Part shown: in pieces, positions 26,429 to 36,236 of the stretch
Layout of the letters: each line of letters begins with the position of its first letter
Numbering within the stretch: the first letter of the stretch is position 1
From: DASQHY01 sp035602605
GTDB lineage: Bacteria > Acidobacteriota > Terriglobia > Acidiferrales > UBA7541
DNA length: 64,000 bases
Assembly (NCBI GenBank): GCA_035602605.1
Contig: DATNLZ010000105.1
Location: 129,415-193,414, forward strand
Reading direction: 5' to 3'
The notes under the pieces: model-generated
What the model saw: only the letters and a program-made list of their open reading frames with translations
Told to the model about the DNA's origin: nothing
Database searches by the model: none
Made by a program: the position numbers and the translations under genes

Positions 26429-27603
26429 CGATTGCCGGTGCGCTCGCCGAGGATGGCCTTTACGTCCATCTTTTTGCCGCCGCGGTAAATTGCCACGTTC
26501 ACAGTGTCGCCGGGACGCTTGCGGTTTAGCACTCGATTCATGTCCAGCTCACTCGATATTTTTTGATCGTCGATGGCGACGATGACGTCGCCGCCCACCA
26601 GAATCTTTTGCATTCCCGCAAGCACAGCACGGTCACCACCGCGAAGCCCGGCCCGCTCCGCGGGGCCGCCTCGAGGCGCCTGCTCGATCAGTAACCCTTC
26701 TTGCACCGGCAGATCCAAGGCCTGAGCCAGCCAGTCGTTTACGGGAAGGGTTCGCACTCCCAGATATGCCCGATGCACGCGGCCCTCGGCAATCAAGTCG
26801 TGCGCGATCATCTTTGCGGTGTTGATCGGAATCGCGAAACCAATCCCCGCAGTTGTACCGCTCGGCGTGTAGATAGCACTGTTGATGCCAATGGCCTCCC
26901 CATGGGAGTTGATCAGCGGACCGCCCGAATTGCCGCGGTTGATGGCGGCGTCGGTTTGGATCGCCTCATCAATAAAAGTGGTCTCGCTAGTTTGCACGGT
27001 ACGCCCGAGAGCGCTGACGACACCGGTGGTCAGTGTGCTCTGAAACCGAAACGGATTGCCGATAGCGAGGACCCGCTGCCCGACTTGCAGTGTGGAGGAA
27101 TCACCCAGCGGAAGAGCTACCAGGGTGCGTCCCTTGGGATCGACTTTCAGCAGAGCCACATCGTTGCGCTGATCAGCGCCTACGAATTTTGCCGGAAAGC
27201 GGGATTGATCGCCAAGCACGACTTCGATTGTTTCGGCCTGCTGCACAACATGAAAATTCGTGAGGATGTATCCGCGCGGGTCAATCACAAAACCCGAGCC
27301 TGCTCCCTCGACGGGCACGGGGTCCATGAAGAAGTCATATTCGATGGCGCGGGTTGCGATATTGGCGACCGCAGGCGAGGCCTGGCGGTAGACGCGCACG
27401 TTAATCTGCTCCTCATCGGTCAGGGCGGTATTCTGTGGACCACCAGCAGCGCCGGTCCCAGTTTTGGTTTCGAATGGAATCGCGGCAACCTTGACGGGCT
27501 GGCGCGGCCCCCATCGCGAACCAGCCCAGTAAGCAGCGAGAGTCACTAGGATAACGGCCAGCAACATTCTGAAGGGTCTTGCACTATTTCGCGGTTGGAT
27601 CAT
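26425..27603 (-). CDS. DegP/HtrA-type serine protease with one PDZ domain
   Basis: A 392-residue envelope protease. An N-terminal membrane helix (about 12-28) precedes a trypsin-like domain with the full triad: His118 (TNFHVV), Asp148 (NDVALLKVD) and Ser226 (GNSGGPL). One PDZ domain follows (about 290-385), as in DegS-type proteins, whereas DegP has two. It probably cleaves damaged or regulatory proteins in the periplasm while anchored to the membrane. It follows coaE by 31 bases, in a folD-coaE-htrA series. Confidence 0.93.
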   Translation of the reverse strand: MIQPRNSARPFRMLLAVILVTLAAYWAGSRWGPRQPVKVAAIPFETKTGTGAAGGPQNTALTDEEQINVRVYRQASPAVANIATRAIEYDFFMDPVPVEGAGSGFVIDPRGYILTNFHVVQQAETIEVVLGDQSRFPAKFVGADQRNDVALLKVDPKGRTLVALPLGDSSTLQVGQRVLAIGNPFRFQSTLTTGVVSALGRTVQTSETTFIDEAIQTDAAINRGNSGGPLINSHGEAIGINSAIYTPSGTTAGIGFAIPINTAKMIAHDLIAEGRVHRAYLGVRTLPVNDWLAQALDLPVQEGLLIEQAPRGGPAERAGLRGGDRAVLAGMQKILVGGDVIVAIDDQKISSELDMNRVLNRKRPGDTVNVAIYRGGKKMDVKAILGERTGNR

Positions 27604-27634
27604 GTCTGTACCTCATTGTAGCGCGGTTGGAACG

Positions 27635-28255
27635 CTAAGCGGCAAGTTGCTTCCATCGCGCAACGACCTGCTGTACCTGCTGCCGTGTTTCTTCCTCGGT
27701 CCCGGAATTATCGATTTCGTCAGTGGCCAAGCGCCTCTTTTCCTCAATCGGCAATTGGGCCGATATTCGCTTCTGGGCGTCTTCCGCGGACATGCCACGA
27801 GCCAGCAACCGCGCCAGTTGTTGCCCGCTATGGCACCAAACTACCGCGAGGCGATCAAGTTTTCCGGGGCCGTCGGGCCGCTCGTGGATTCCGGCTTCAA
27901 TGAGCAGCGCAGCTTCAATCACCGCGATTCCGCGCGGGTAGCTGCGCGACCACTCCGCGAACTGGCGATCCTGAGCTGCGATCACGCGCGGATGAATTAT
28001 CTTATTCAAGCGCGCAAGCTTGGCGGGGTCGTTGAAAACGATGGCAGCGAGCTTGGTACGATCTATTCGTCCAATCTCGTCGCAGATTCCGGCGCCAAAC
28101 CCCAACAACACTTCATGATAGGCTGCTTGGCCGGGCACCAGGAGCTGGTGTGCGAGGGCATCAGCGTCCAACACGAGACAACCATGATCACGAAGCATTC
28201 CCGCCACCATGCTTTTTCCGCAGCCGATGCCGCCGGTTAATCCGACGCGCAGCAT
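27635..28255 (-). CDS. coaE: Dephospho-CoA kinase
   Basis: A 206-residue enzyme for the last step of coenzyme A synthesis. The P-loop is GLTGGIGCGKS near residue 6 and the conserved Asp lies in VLDADALAHQL. The lid region has a RI-x-AQ-type segment near residue 160. The start is ATG 28255; a TTG lies one codon before it. The size is normal. It lies between folD and htrA on the same strand. Confidence 0.93.
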   Translation of the reverse strand: MLRVGLTGGIGCGKSMVAGMLRDHGCLVLDADALAHQLLVPGQAAYHEVLLGFGAGICDEIGRIDRTKLAAIVFNDPAKLARLNKIIHPRVIAAQDRQFAEWSRSYPRGIAVIEAALLIEAGIHERPDGPGKLDRLAVVWCHSGQQLARLLARGMSAEDAQKRISAQLPIEEKRRLATDEIDNSGTEEETRQQVQQVVARWKQLAA

Positions 28256-28312
28256 CAAAATGATTCCACGCGCGCTGATTTAACTCCCACCAATTTCATG
28301 CCCATCATCAGC

Positions 28313-29293
28313 TTAATGGGATGCATTGCGCACGGCAGCTCCAGCCGCAGTGGGCGTGGCGCTTGCCCGAGATGCATCCTGCGCGCGGCGCAGACGGGCA
28401 GCTTTTACGGTGTTGCTCATCAACATTGCGATAGTGAGCGGACCAACACCGCCAGGAACCGGTGTATAGGCACCGGCAACCTTGATGACGTCAGGATGCA
28501 CGTCGCCAACGAGGATCGAGCCTTTCTCGCGGAATTTCGCGAGGCGCTCGGGAAAATTTGCAAAGATGCGCTCGGCCTGCGCCGCATCCTGAATGACGAT
28601 TTGACCAACGTCAATCACGATAGCGCCAGGCTTGATGTATTCCGGTGTAATCATGGCAGCACGGCCTAGCGCGGCTACAACGATGTCCGCGCGGCGTACA
28701 ACAGCGGGAAGATCGCGAGTCTTGGAATGACATACAGTTACCGTGGCGTTCGCATGCATCAGCAGCAGGGCCATGGGCTTGCCAACGATATCGCTGCGTC
28801 CTAGAACGACCGCGTCGGTACCCTCAAGGGCAATACCGCTGCGGCGGAAAATTTCCATAACGCCAGCGGGCGTACAAGCGACAAGAGCCGGCTTACCGGC
28901 CACCAGCCTGCCAACATTAATCGGATGAAAGCCGTCCACATCTTTAGCGGGATCGACGGCATCGAGAATTTTCTTGGCGTCAACCGGTGGGGGCAGGGGC
29001 ATCTGCACCAGGATGCCATCGACATCGTCGCGGCGATTGAGATCGTCGACAATGTCCAACAATTCCGAAGTGGTGATGGAAGCCGGCGGAGTGATGAGAA
29101 AACTGCCGAGGCCGAGCTTGCCACAAGCGGCGATTTTGCTGTTGACGTAAAGTTTTGAGGCTGGATTATCCCCGACGAGAACTGCAGCCAGACCAGGCCG
29201 GATTCCGCGCGCCGAGAGTGTTTCAATTTCGGAGAAAAGCTCGGCGAAGATTTGGTCTCGAATGGCATTGCCATTCAGGATGCGTCCGGTCAC
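28313..29293 (-). CDS. folD: Methylenetetrahydrofolate dehydrogenase/cyclohydrolase
   Basis: A 326-residue bifunctional enzyme, slightly longer than typical (about 285). Substrate segments VGDNPASKLYVNSK and the catalytic Lys in it are present, as is the NADP loop VVLGRSDIVGKPMALLL. The C-terminal PVPGGVGPLTIAML is the second signature. I choose GTG 29293, which follows AAGGGAGTTTCAA, an excellent ribosome binding site, over the long upstream frame. The extra length is an Ala-rich C-terminal tail of about 25 residues after the fold. Confidence 0.93.
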   Translation of the reverse strand: MTGRILNGNAIRDQIFAELFSEIETLSARGIRPGLAAVLVGDNPASKLYVNSKIAACGKLGLGSFLITPPASITTSELLDIVDDLNRRDDVDGILVQMPLPPPVDAKKILDAVDPAKDVDGFHPINVGRLVAGKPALVACTPAGVMEIFRRSGIALEGTDAVVLGRSDIVGKPMALLLMHANATVTVCHSKTRDLPAVVRRADIVVAALGRAAMITPEYIKPGAIVIDVGQIVIQDAAQAERIFANFPERLAKFREKGSILVGDVHPDVIKVAGAYTPVPGGVGPLTIAMLMSNTVKAARLRRAQDASRASATPTAAGAAVRNASH

Positions 29294-29467
29294 TTGAAAC
29301 TCCCTTGCAAATCTACACGGAAGCGGCGATCGTCTCGAGGCGCCATCATAGCACACGGGATTGCCGGGCTGGTTTGAGCGCACATCCGTCGTCGGCAAGA
29401 TTGTGCGAGCGCGCCAGAGTTGGTAGGCTGCGTTCGGCGTGTTGTCTATCGTCCGGGGAGGTTAGCC

Positions 29468-29764
29468 ATGAGAATAGTGAAGCGGTTTGAGCCACTCTCA
29501 GTTATGAAAATCGCCGCGGTCTGCTATGCGGGAGTTGGGCTGCTCGAAGGGGTGCTGTTCAGCGTTATTTTTTCGATTCTACCGATCGTGGGCCCGCCCC
29601 AGGCAAAGATGCCGCAATTTTTTGGACCGCTCTTGGGTGCGTTTTCGATTCTAGTTTTTCCCATCCTGTTCGCGATTATCGGCGGCATTTCCGCGGCACT
29701 CGGCGCGGTCATCTATAATCTGGCGGCGCGATTCGTCGGCGGAATCCAAGTGGAAGTCGAGTAA
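29468..29764 (+). CDS. Small membrane protein (DUF3566-like)
   Basis: A 98-residue protein with two long hydrophobic segments (about 17-40 and 52-80). The N-terminal MRIVKRFEPLSVMKIAAVCYAG and the C-terminal segment AVIYNLAARFVGGIQVEVE recall DUF3566-type membrane proteins. The start ATG 29468 follows GGGGAGGTTAGCC. It stands alone between folD and the RNase gene on the opposite strand. No biochemical role can be given. Confidence 0.75.
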   Translation: MRIVKRFEPLSVMKIAAVCYAGVGLLEGVLFSVIFSILPIVGPPQAKMPQFFGPLLGAFSILVFPILFAIIGGISAALGAVIYNLAARFVGGIQVEVE

Positions 29765-29898
29765 GAGGTTATTGGTCCACCCTGTCCGGAAACCCCACCG
29801 ATACCCATGCGGTAAGCCATCGAGCAACCCTTCTCCACGAAATTCCTGGCTTTCAACCCACGAAACTGAAGAATCGGGTTTTGCAACAGCCTCTAGCG

Positions 29899-32886
29899 CT
29901 AGTAAATATCGTACTGCTCCCAGTGAAGCGTCGGATCGGACTGGATGATGATGCTCTTGCGCGTGGACTGCTCGAGTTCTTCGATGAGCGAGGACTCGCG
30001 AGTCTTGAGCGCTTTGGCGATTTCCGGATTGACGCGCAGGGTGACGCTCTGCGAGTCAAGCTCGGCGGCCATTTTGCGGGCTTCGGCCTGAATTTCATAG
30101 CAGATTGTGGGTACGGATTTGACCATGCCCGAGCCGGTGCAATACGGGCAGGGCTGGCAGAGCACGCGTTCAAGCGCTTGCTTGGTGCGCTTGCGGGTGA
30201 TGGCTACGAGGCCGAACTCGTTGAAGGAAAGGGCCTTTGAAGGGGCGCGATCGGCTTGCAGCGCGGCATCGAGGGCGGCCATCACTTTTTCGCGATTGCG
30301 GCGCTCCTCCATGTCAATGAAGTCCACGACGATGATGCCGCCGAGATCGCGGAGGCGGATCTGCCGCACGATCTCCTTCACGGCTTCGAGGTTGGTTTTG
30401 ACGATGGTGTCCTCGAGGCGGATTGAGCCCTTGCCCACATACTTGCCGGTGTTGACGTCAATGGCCACGAGAGCTTCCGTGTGGTTGATAACGATGTAGC
30501 CGCCTGATTTCAGCCACACCTTGGGGCGCAAGGCCTTGTCGAGTTCCTGCTGAATGCCGAACTCCTCGAAAATGGGAGCGTCTTTGGTGTAAAGCTTGAC
30601 GCGGCTGACGAGCTTGGGTTGAAAGCGGCCGACGAACTCCACGATCTTGCCGTACTCCTCCTGGTTGTCGATCCAGATGGCGGTGTAATCCTCGCTCATA
30701 TAATCGCGGAGGATGCGCTCGACGAGGTTAAGATCGCGATGAAGGAGCGAAGGTGCACGGCGCTGCTCGGAACGCGCGCGGATTTCATCCCACGTGCGGC
30801 CGAGAAATTCCACGTCGCTGCGAATTTCGTCGTCGGTAGCATCAGCGGCAGCGGTGCGCACGATGAAACCACCGGGGAAAGTGCCTTTCGATTCGGCGAC
30901 AAGCCGTCGCAAGCGTGAGCGGTTATCGGCGGAAGCAATTTTGCGAGAGACTCCCACATGTTCGACCGTGGGCATGTAAACGAGATAGCGACCAGGCAGC
31001 GCAACGTGGCTGGTGATGCGCGCGCCTTTTTTGCCGAGCGGCTCCTTGGCGATTTGAACGATGATTTCCTCACCGGCCTTCAGCATGTCACCAATGAGCT
31101 GCGGCCGCCGGGGAGCCGGGCGACTATGTCCGCCATGCCGCTCTTGATGATGCGGCCGTGGGCCTCGGCCGCCACGATCCCCGCGCTCGCGACTGCGACC
31201 GACACGCCGGGCGGGCCGCTGAAACCGGGCTCGCGGGGAATCCTGGATGCGCGCTGAAGTGGGCTGCGACTCCGGTAGCGAATCGAGAGAGCGCGATTCT
31301 CCGGGAAGAACATCCGAGTGCTGTTCGATGGGGGGATCAACCAAAGCGTGAGCGACGGGGTCACCTTCGGTTCCTACAGGGTGGAGCACCTGAGAAGATT
31401 CCATCCCGAAAGGACGCAGATCACCGTCTCCTTCGTCTTCGGTTTCATGTGCTTCGTGTTGGCCTTCACCGGATTCCTGATCTGAATCTTGCGGCTCGCC
31501 GATTTCATCAGCATGATCTGCTGAGGCAGCCTCAGCGTGTTTCTCCGCCTCTTCCTGTTTGGCTTCGGCAAGCTGCTCGGCTAGTGTGGCCGCTTCATCG
31601 TCACTCAGAGAGCCATTGAGGTGAAGTGCAGCGGAGTTTTCCTCGCCAAGTTGATGTGGGTCCTCAGGAGCGTCGTCGGCATCGTGTTGCAGATGATGCT
31701 CGTGCTCAGCCTGTTGTCGCTGTTGGTGCTGTGAGAAAGAACCTTCCGAAGACGTGGACCGAGCGTGCATGTCGTCTTCTTCTTGAACAACCTTGTTCGA
31801 AGGCGGCGCGTAGCTGTCGCCGACATATAAAGAAGAACCAAGCGCGCCATGGGTCTCGGCGATGTGTTCTGCAGTGCTCGTCTCAGAAGACTGAGCCTGG
31901 GAGCCTGACTGTTCGGGAGCCGCGGGCTGGCTTGGCCCAGACGAAGATGCGACCTGCGAGGGGCTGGCCGAGGCTGTTTTCTCGCGATACTTGGCCAAGG
32001 ACTCGCCGGGAAGCAGAATGGGTTCTTCCCCAGCGAGTGGAGCTTCCTGGGGGCGCGGTTCGTACGGTCGCCGGTCTGGGCGGTTCTCGTAAGGTCGAGG
32101 GGAAGCATATTTTGATGGAGGCAGATCTCGGCCAGGACGGCGATCGCTGCCGCGGCCCGCGCCACGTCCGCCACGCCCACGAGTTCCGCCATGTCCGCGG
32201 TCACCGCGATCGCGGCCGAAACCGCCGCGTGAATCGCGGTGGGGTCGGTCGGGTGGGCGATTGTAGCTGGTCCGATTGTTGTATTGGCTGGACGCTGGCG
32301 AATGGCTAGAAGGCTCGCCGGGCTGGCCGGCCGGGGGGGAATTGTGGGCGGCGCGTGTCTCGCCGGGAAGAATGATAGGGTCAAGAACGGGCGCGGCAGA
32401 CGTCGATTCCAGTGGAACATCAGAGACCGGCGCGAGTTCTGTGGAACCGTACGGAGCCGACGACGCGGCCTGATCCAGCGAACCGGACGGATCTGAGGAA
32501 GCAGCGGCCTGATCCGATGACGAACTTTGCTCTGCCGGAGCACCCTGGCTGGCCTGAACCTCTGAAGTAGTTTGCCCCAATAAAACAGCGTGGCCGGAGG
32601 GCTCCGCTTTTTCGATTCGAACCTCGGCGGGGGATGCGACGTGGTCGTAATCCTCGAGATTTTCGAGGAAATCGCTGACGTACAGGAAGGCATCGCCGTC
32701 GAGGCCAATTTCCACGAATGCGGACTGCATGCCTGGCAGGACTCTAGTAACGCGGCCTTTGTAGATGCTTCCGACTAACGCGTACTCTTTTTCGCGCTCA
32801 ATGTAAATTTCGCAAAGCTGGCCTTCCTCGAGAATGGCGACCCGTGTTTCGTGGGGGGCCGCGGAAATAACGAGTTCTTTCGACAT
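29899..32886 (-). CDS. rng: Ribonuclease G/E with a large low-complexity insert
   Basis: A 995-residue member of the RNase E/G family, about double the length of RNase G. The N-terminal S1 half (residues 1-80, through YVSDFLENLEDYD) is interrupted by roughly 500 residues rich in S, E, Q, H, P and with RGG-like stretches near 215-260. Then the S1/5'-sensor part resumes (IVQIAKEPLGKKGARITSHVA). The catalytic core is intact: AIDVNTGKYVGKG, GGIIVVDFIDM, and the zinc-link CQPCPYC. It should cleave single-stranded RNA during rRNA maturation and mRNA decay. The insert is inside the domain, unlike the C-terminal scaffold of E. coli RNase E. Confidence 0.92.
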   Translation of the reverse strand: MSKELVISAAPHETRVAILEEGQLCEIYIEREKEYALVGSIYKGRVTRVLPGMQSAFVEIGLDGDAFLYVSDFLENLEDYDHVASPAEVRIEKAEPSGHAVLLGQTTSEVQASQGAPAEQSSSSDQAAASSDPSGSLDQAASSAPYGSTELAPVSDVPLESTSAAPVLDPIILPGETRAAHNSPPAGQPGEPSSHSPASSQYNNRTSYNRPPDRPHRDSRGGFGRDRGDRGHGGTRGRGGRGAGRGSDRRPGRDLPPSKYASPRPYENRPDRRPYEPRPQEAPLAGEEPILLPGESLAKYREKTASASPSQVASSSGPSQPAAPEQSGSQAQSSETSTAEHIAETHGALGSSLYVGDSYAPPSNKVVQEEDDMHARSTSSEGSFSQHQQRQQAEHEHHLQHDADDAPEDPHQLGEENSAALHLNGSLSDDEAATLAEQLAEAKQEEAEKHAEAASADHADEIGEPQDSDQESGEGQHEAHETEDEGDGDLRPFGMESSQVLHPVGTEGDPVAHALVDPPIEQHSDVLPGESRSLDSLPESQPTSARIQDSPRARFQRPARRVGRSRERGDRGGRGPRPHHQERHGGHSRPAPRRPQLIGDMLKAGEEIIVQIAKEPLGKKGARITSHVALPGRYLVYMPTVEHVGVSRKIASADNRSRLRRLVAESKGTFPGGFIVRTAAADATDDEIRSDVEFLGRTWDEIRARSEQRRAPSLLHRDLNLVERILRDYMSEDYTAIWIDNQEEYGKIVEFVGRFQPKLVSRVKLYTKDAPIFEEFGIQQELDKALRPKVWLKSGGYIVINHTEALVAIDVNTGKYVGKGSIRLEDTIVKTNLEAVKEIVRQIRLRDLGGIIVVDFIDMEERRNREKVMAALDAALQADRAPSKALSFNEFGLVAITRKRTKQALERVLCQPCPYCTGSGMVKSVPTICYEIQAEARKMAAELDSQSVTLRVNPEIAKALKTRESSLIEELEQSTRKSIIIQSDPTLHWEQYDIY

Positions 32887-33018
32887 GAAAACTCCTCACG
32901 GTGCATCGCCGCGTCGCGGGACCGGGCAAAGGGACGCGCCACGAAAGCCGCAAGTGCGGCTGTGGGGCGACCGAGGCCGGATTGGATCCACGCGTTCATT
33001 TTGTTTTAGGATGCCGCT

Positions 33019-33035
33019 CCCGGGTTCCTCCCGGG
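33019..33035 (-). repeat. Hairpin in the leader of the RNase G/E gene
   Basis: CCCGGG at 33019-33024 and 33030-33035 flank a 5-base loop. It lies about 135 bases upstream of the RNase start on the minus strand. A second small hairpin (AGCCG, CACTTG loop, CGGCT) lies near 32949-32964. RNase E autoregulates through leader hairpins in E. coli; whether this leader does so is unknown. Confidence 0.4.
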
Positions 33036-33160
33036 CCTGTGCAGGGCGATGCGAACCTCTTCATTTTGGCTATCCCGCGGGACTCGCTTCAGAGAGCTAA
33101 CGGCGAGCGGCGCGGGAATCGATCTGTTTCAAGTTGCAAATAAAGCAAAACTCTAAGGAT

Positions 33161-34249
33161 TCAGTTGACGAAGCGGCGTATGCGCACATTCATCACCAAG
33201 CCCAAAGATAAAAATACAAACAGTGTGGCCGACCCGCCGTAACTCATTAGCGGCAACGGGATACCGGTGACCGGCATGTAGCCGATTACCATCGCCACAT
33301 TGACTAACACATGGAAACTCAGAGCCGCTGCCACGCCCATCACTAAAAACATCCCCGCGCGATCTTTGGCGCGCTGAGCATTTTGAACCAAGCGCAGCAG
33401 TAATGCCATGTAGAGAACCAGGGTAGTGAAAACCCCGGCAAAGCCGAACTCTTCGGCCAGCGCAGCAAGAATAAAGTCCGAATAGCGCACTGGCACGAAG
33501 CCTAACTGATTCTGACTGCCATTGCCCAAACCTTTGCCCCGGAAACCACCCGAACCGACGGCAATCTTCGATTGCAGGATTTGATAACCTGAGCCCTTCG
33601 GGTCGTCTTCTGGATGGAGAAACGTGGTGATCCGTTCTTTCTGGTAAGGCTTTAGGACGTGCCACCCGACGGGAAGCATCATCAACGCAAGCAAAACCAC
33701 GGCCAAAACATGTTTCCATTCGATTCCAGCTAAGAATACTCCCACTACCAACATCGGAAGCAGAACCATTGCAGTGCCCAAGTCAGGCTGCAGCAAAATC
33801 AAGCCCAGCGGCAACCCGCATAATACACCCGCTTTTATAAGATCGGCCAGCGAAAGTCTGTCCGTGCGCACATCGCTGAAAAAGCGGGCCAGCACGATGA
33901 TTATAATCAATTTGACAAGCTCTGACACCTGCAAAAACTGCCCGAGCACGGGGATCCAGCGCTTGGCGCCGAATCGAGTGTGCCCAACCATGAGAACCGA
34001 ACCGAGCGCCAGCACCCCGACCAAATAGAGAATGGGAGCTTGATCTAAAATGGTGTGGTAATTGAAGCGGGAAAAGGCAAATAGAAGGATTGTGCCGACC
34101 ACCACCCACCAGATCTGGCGAGTGTGCATCCCGGCGAAATGGCTGGCATGGGTAGCTGAATAAATTTCCAGGATGCCGATACCGCAGATGGTGAACACCA
34201 GCGCCAGCAACCACCAGTCGTATTCTCGAACTCCCTGCGAGTCCCTCAT
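33161..34249 (-). CDS. rodA: Rod-shape peptidoglycan polymerase RodA
   Basis: A 362-residue SEDS-family glycosyltransferase with about ten transmembrane segments. It polymerises lipid II glycan in the elongasome. Conserved SEDS segments are visible: LILLQPDLGTAMVLLP, with the key Asp near residue 160, and the late MPVTGIPLPLMSYGGSA. It lies 50 bases after its partner PBP2 gene on the same strand, the standard mrdA-rodA order. Confidence 0.95.
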   Translation of the reverse strand: MRDSQGVREYDWWLLALVFTICGIGILEIYSATHASHFAGMHTRQIWWVVVGTILLFAFSRFNYHTILDQAPILYLVGVLALGSVLMVGHTRFGAKRWIPVLGQFLQVSELVKLIIIIVLARFFSDVRTDRLSLADLIKAGVLCGLPLGLILLQPDLGTAMVLLPMLVVGVFLAGIEWKHVLAVVLLALMMLPVGWHVLKPYQKERITTFLHPEDDPKGSGYQILQSKIAVGSGGFRGKGLGNGSQNQLGFVPVRYSDFILAALAEEFGFAGVFTTLVLYMALLLRLVQNAQRAKDRAGMFLVMGVAAALSFHVLVNVAMVIGYMPVTGIPLPLMSYGGSATLFVFLSLGLVMNVRIRRFVN

Positions 34250-34298
34250 GTTACGCGAGCAATCTCTTTTCTGAGCTTAGCTGTCCACTGCGCCTCGG

Positions 34299-36236
34299 TT
34301 ACTGCGACGCGCTCGCGCGTTCGGCTCGAGAAGGGCGTACATCCGCCGGCACTTCCGGCGGTTTGAGGAACGCGCGCGGTTGCAGAACATTCGCTTGCGG
34401 TAACCCGGAGCTCAAATCGTACTGCTTATTTTGCGCGGTATATTGCTGCTGTAGCTTACCGTTCTTCTTGTCGTAGTAGGCTTTGACGATGTCGCGCGCC
34501 ATCGGGCCGCCCACTGCGCCGCCATGTTCGCCTTCTTCCACGAGCACGGCGACAACAATTTCAGGATCACGCCGCGGGGCATAGCCGACAAACCACGCAT
34601 TGTCTTTGAATTTTTTCTTCTTGCCAACTTTGTTGCGCGTGTCATAGCCGATGACTTGCGCGCTTCCGGATTTACCGCTCATTTCGATGCCGGGAAGCTT
34701 GGCGCTGGAGGCGGTACCGCCTTCATTGACGACGCCCCACATACCCTGGGTTACTTTTTCGGTTGTGTCCTCGGAGATGGCAAAGCGCTCCTCGCCGACA
34801 TTTTTTGCATCTTTCAACAGATGCGGCCGCTTGAAAATGCCGCCCATGGCCACTCCGCCGATCATGCGCGCGAGCTGCAGAGGCGTCGCGGTCACTGCGC
34901 CCTGCCCAACGGCCACAGAAATTGTTTCGCCGGGGTACCACTTGCGATGGTAGACGCGGTTAACCCATTCTTCCGAAGGGACCAGGCCGTTTTCTTCGGC
35001 TGGCAGATCAATACCCGTCCTTTTACCCAAGCCCAAGTGCGACGCGTAGTAGGAAATGCGGTCAATGCCGAGCCGCTTCCCCAGGTTGTAGAAAAAAATG
35101 TCGCAGGATTGAACGATAGCCTTGTGAAAATCCACGAGGCCATGAGTGGTTTTGCCAAAAACCCAGCATTTAAACTGACGGCCGTAAAATTCCGCATAGC
35201 CGGGACAAAACACGGTCATGCTCTCCGGCACTGCTTTGGACTCGAGCATCGCCGTGGCCATAATAATTTTGAAAACCGAACCGGGGGCGAGCTGGGCCTG
35301 AATGCTGCGATTGAGCAGCGGCACATCCGGATCGTCGTTCAAGCGCTGCCATTGATCCCGCTGGATGCGCACGGCGAATTCATTGGGGTCGGGCGCCGGA
35401 CGGCTGGCCATCGCAAGAACTTCGCCGTTGCGCGGATTAAGGACGACAATCGAGCCCTTGCGGCCTTGCAAGGCCTGCTCGGCTGCAGCTTGCAAATCGT
35501 AGTCAATGGTCAACTGCACGGGCTTGCCGGGAATCGCTTCGGTTTCGGTGAGACGGCCGACTTCTCTGCCGACGCTGTTTACGATCGCGCGGCGCATGCC
35601 GTCCACACCCATCAGCGTATCGTTATATTGTTTCTCGAGCCCGGTCTTGCCTACGATGTCGCCAGGACGCAGGCGGCCGTTGCTGTTTTCCACCTGCTGT
35701 TCGCTCACCTCGCCAACGTAACCGCTGGCGTGCGCCATGAAGCCGCCGGGAATGTAACGGCGGCGGTGAACCATCAGCATTTCAAGAAGTGGAATATCGG
35801 CGCGGTGCGATTCAATGAAGGCAATGTCGGCCTTGCTGGCTTCGGGCTTGATGACTATGGGTTGAAATTTCGGCAGGGGGCGCGCGCTTTCCACTTGTTG
35901 ACGGAGGTCGTCAATGGAAATGCTCAAACCTTCCGCGATTTGGGGCAGGCCGTGGTCCAGCAGAGCGGGGTCGTCACGCAGCAGAAGCACGCTAAATGAC
36001 GGATAACTATCGACGAGCACGCGGCCCTCGCGGTCAAGCATATTGCCGCGTGGCGCGATAATCGGGATGGAGCGGATGCTGTTGCGCTCGGCGAGTTGGT
36101 TGTAATGCTCCGAGTCTATGATCTGGAGCTTCCAGAATCCTGAGAGCAACAGAACCATCATGACCGCGATGCTGTAGGAAACGATGGAGAGCCGCGTGTG
36201 CGGCATTTTGTGGTCGGTTTTAAACCAGTACGACAC
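34299..36236 (-). CDS. mrdA: Penicillin-binding protein 2 (elongation transpeptidase)
   Basis: A class B PBP of about 645 residues that cross-links peptidoglycan during elongation. One membrane helix lies near the start (SYSIAVMMVLLLSGFW). The dimerisation domain follows (RGNMLDREGRVL), then the transpeptidase domain with the active Ser-x-x-Lys in APGSVFKI, S-C-D in IVQSCDIFF (the S-x-N box, with Asp replacing Asn as in many PBP2), and KSG in MSGKSGSA. I choose GTG 36236 because CGCGGAGTTCGC precedes it; ATG 36206 and GTG 36311 are alternatives. RodA follows. Basic residues dominate the tail. Confidence 0.94.
   Translation of the reverse strand: MSYWFKTDHKMPHTRLSIVSYSIAVMMVLLLSGFWKLQIIDSEHYNQLAERNSIRSIPIIAPRGNMLDREGRVLVDSYPSFSVLLLRDDPALLDHGLPQIAEGLSISIDDLRQQVESARPLPKFQPIVIKPEASKADIAFIESHRADIPLLEMLMVHRRRYIPGGFMAHASGYVGEVSEQQVENSNGRLRPGDIVGKTGLEKQYNDTLMGVDGMRRAIVNSVGREVGRLTETEAIPGKPVQLTIDYDLQAAAEQALQGRKGSIVVLNPRNGEVLAMASRPAPDPNEFAVRIQRDQWQRLNDDPDVPLLNRSIQAQLAPGSVFKIIMATAMLESKAVPESMTVFCPGYAEFYGRQFKCWVFGKTTHGLVDFHKAIVQSCDIFFYNLGKRLGIDRISYYASHLGLGKRTGIDLPAEENGLVPSEEWVNRVYHRKWYPGETISVAVGQGAVTATPLQLARMIGGVAMGGIFKRPHLLKDAKNVGEERFAISEDTTEKVTQGMWGVVNEGGTASSAKLPGIEMSGKSGSAQVIGYDTRNKVGKKKKFKDNAWFVGYAPRRDPEIVVAVLVEEGEHGGAVGGPMARDIVKAYYDKKNGKLQQQYTAQNKQYDLSSGLPQANVLQPRAFLKPPEVPADVRPSRAERASASQ

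Noticed and set aside
26701..27549. Plus-strand ORF of 282 residues opposite htrA
   Set aside because: Antisense to a protease with a complete catalytic triad; no recognisable domain.
31240..32560. Repeated short words, CRISPR-like at first glance
   Set aside because: They are codon-level low complexity in the RNase insert; there are no regular repeats and spacers.
31605..32708. Minus-strand ORF of 367 residues inside the RNase G/E gene
   Set aside because: It is another frame of the low-complexity insert and shows no domain; the RNase frame is continuous from S1 to the zinc link.
34524..35999. Plus-strand ORF of 491 residues opposite mrdA
   Set aside because: It lies wholly antisense to PBP2, whose catalytic motifs are intact; long antisense frames are common at this base composition.
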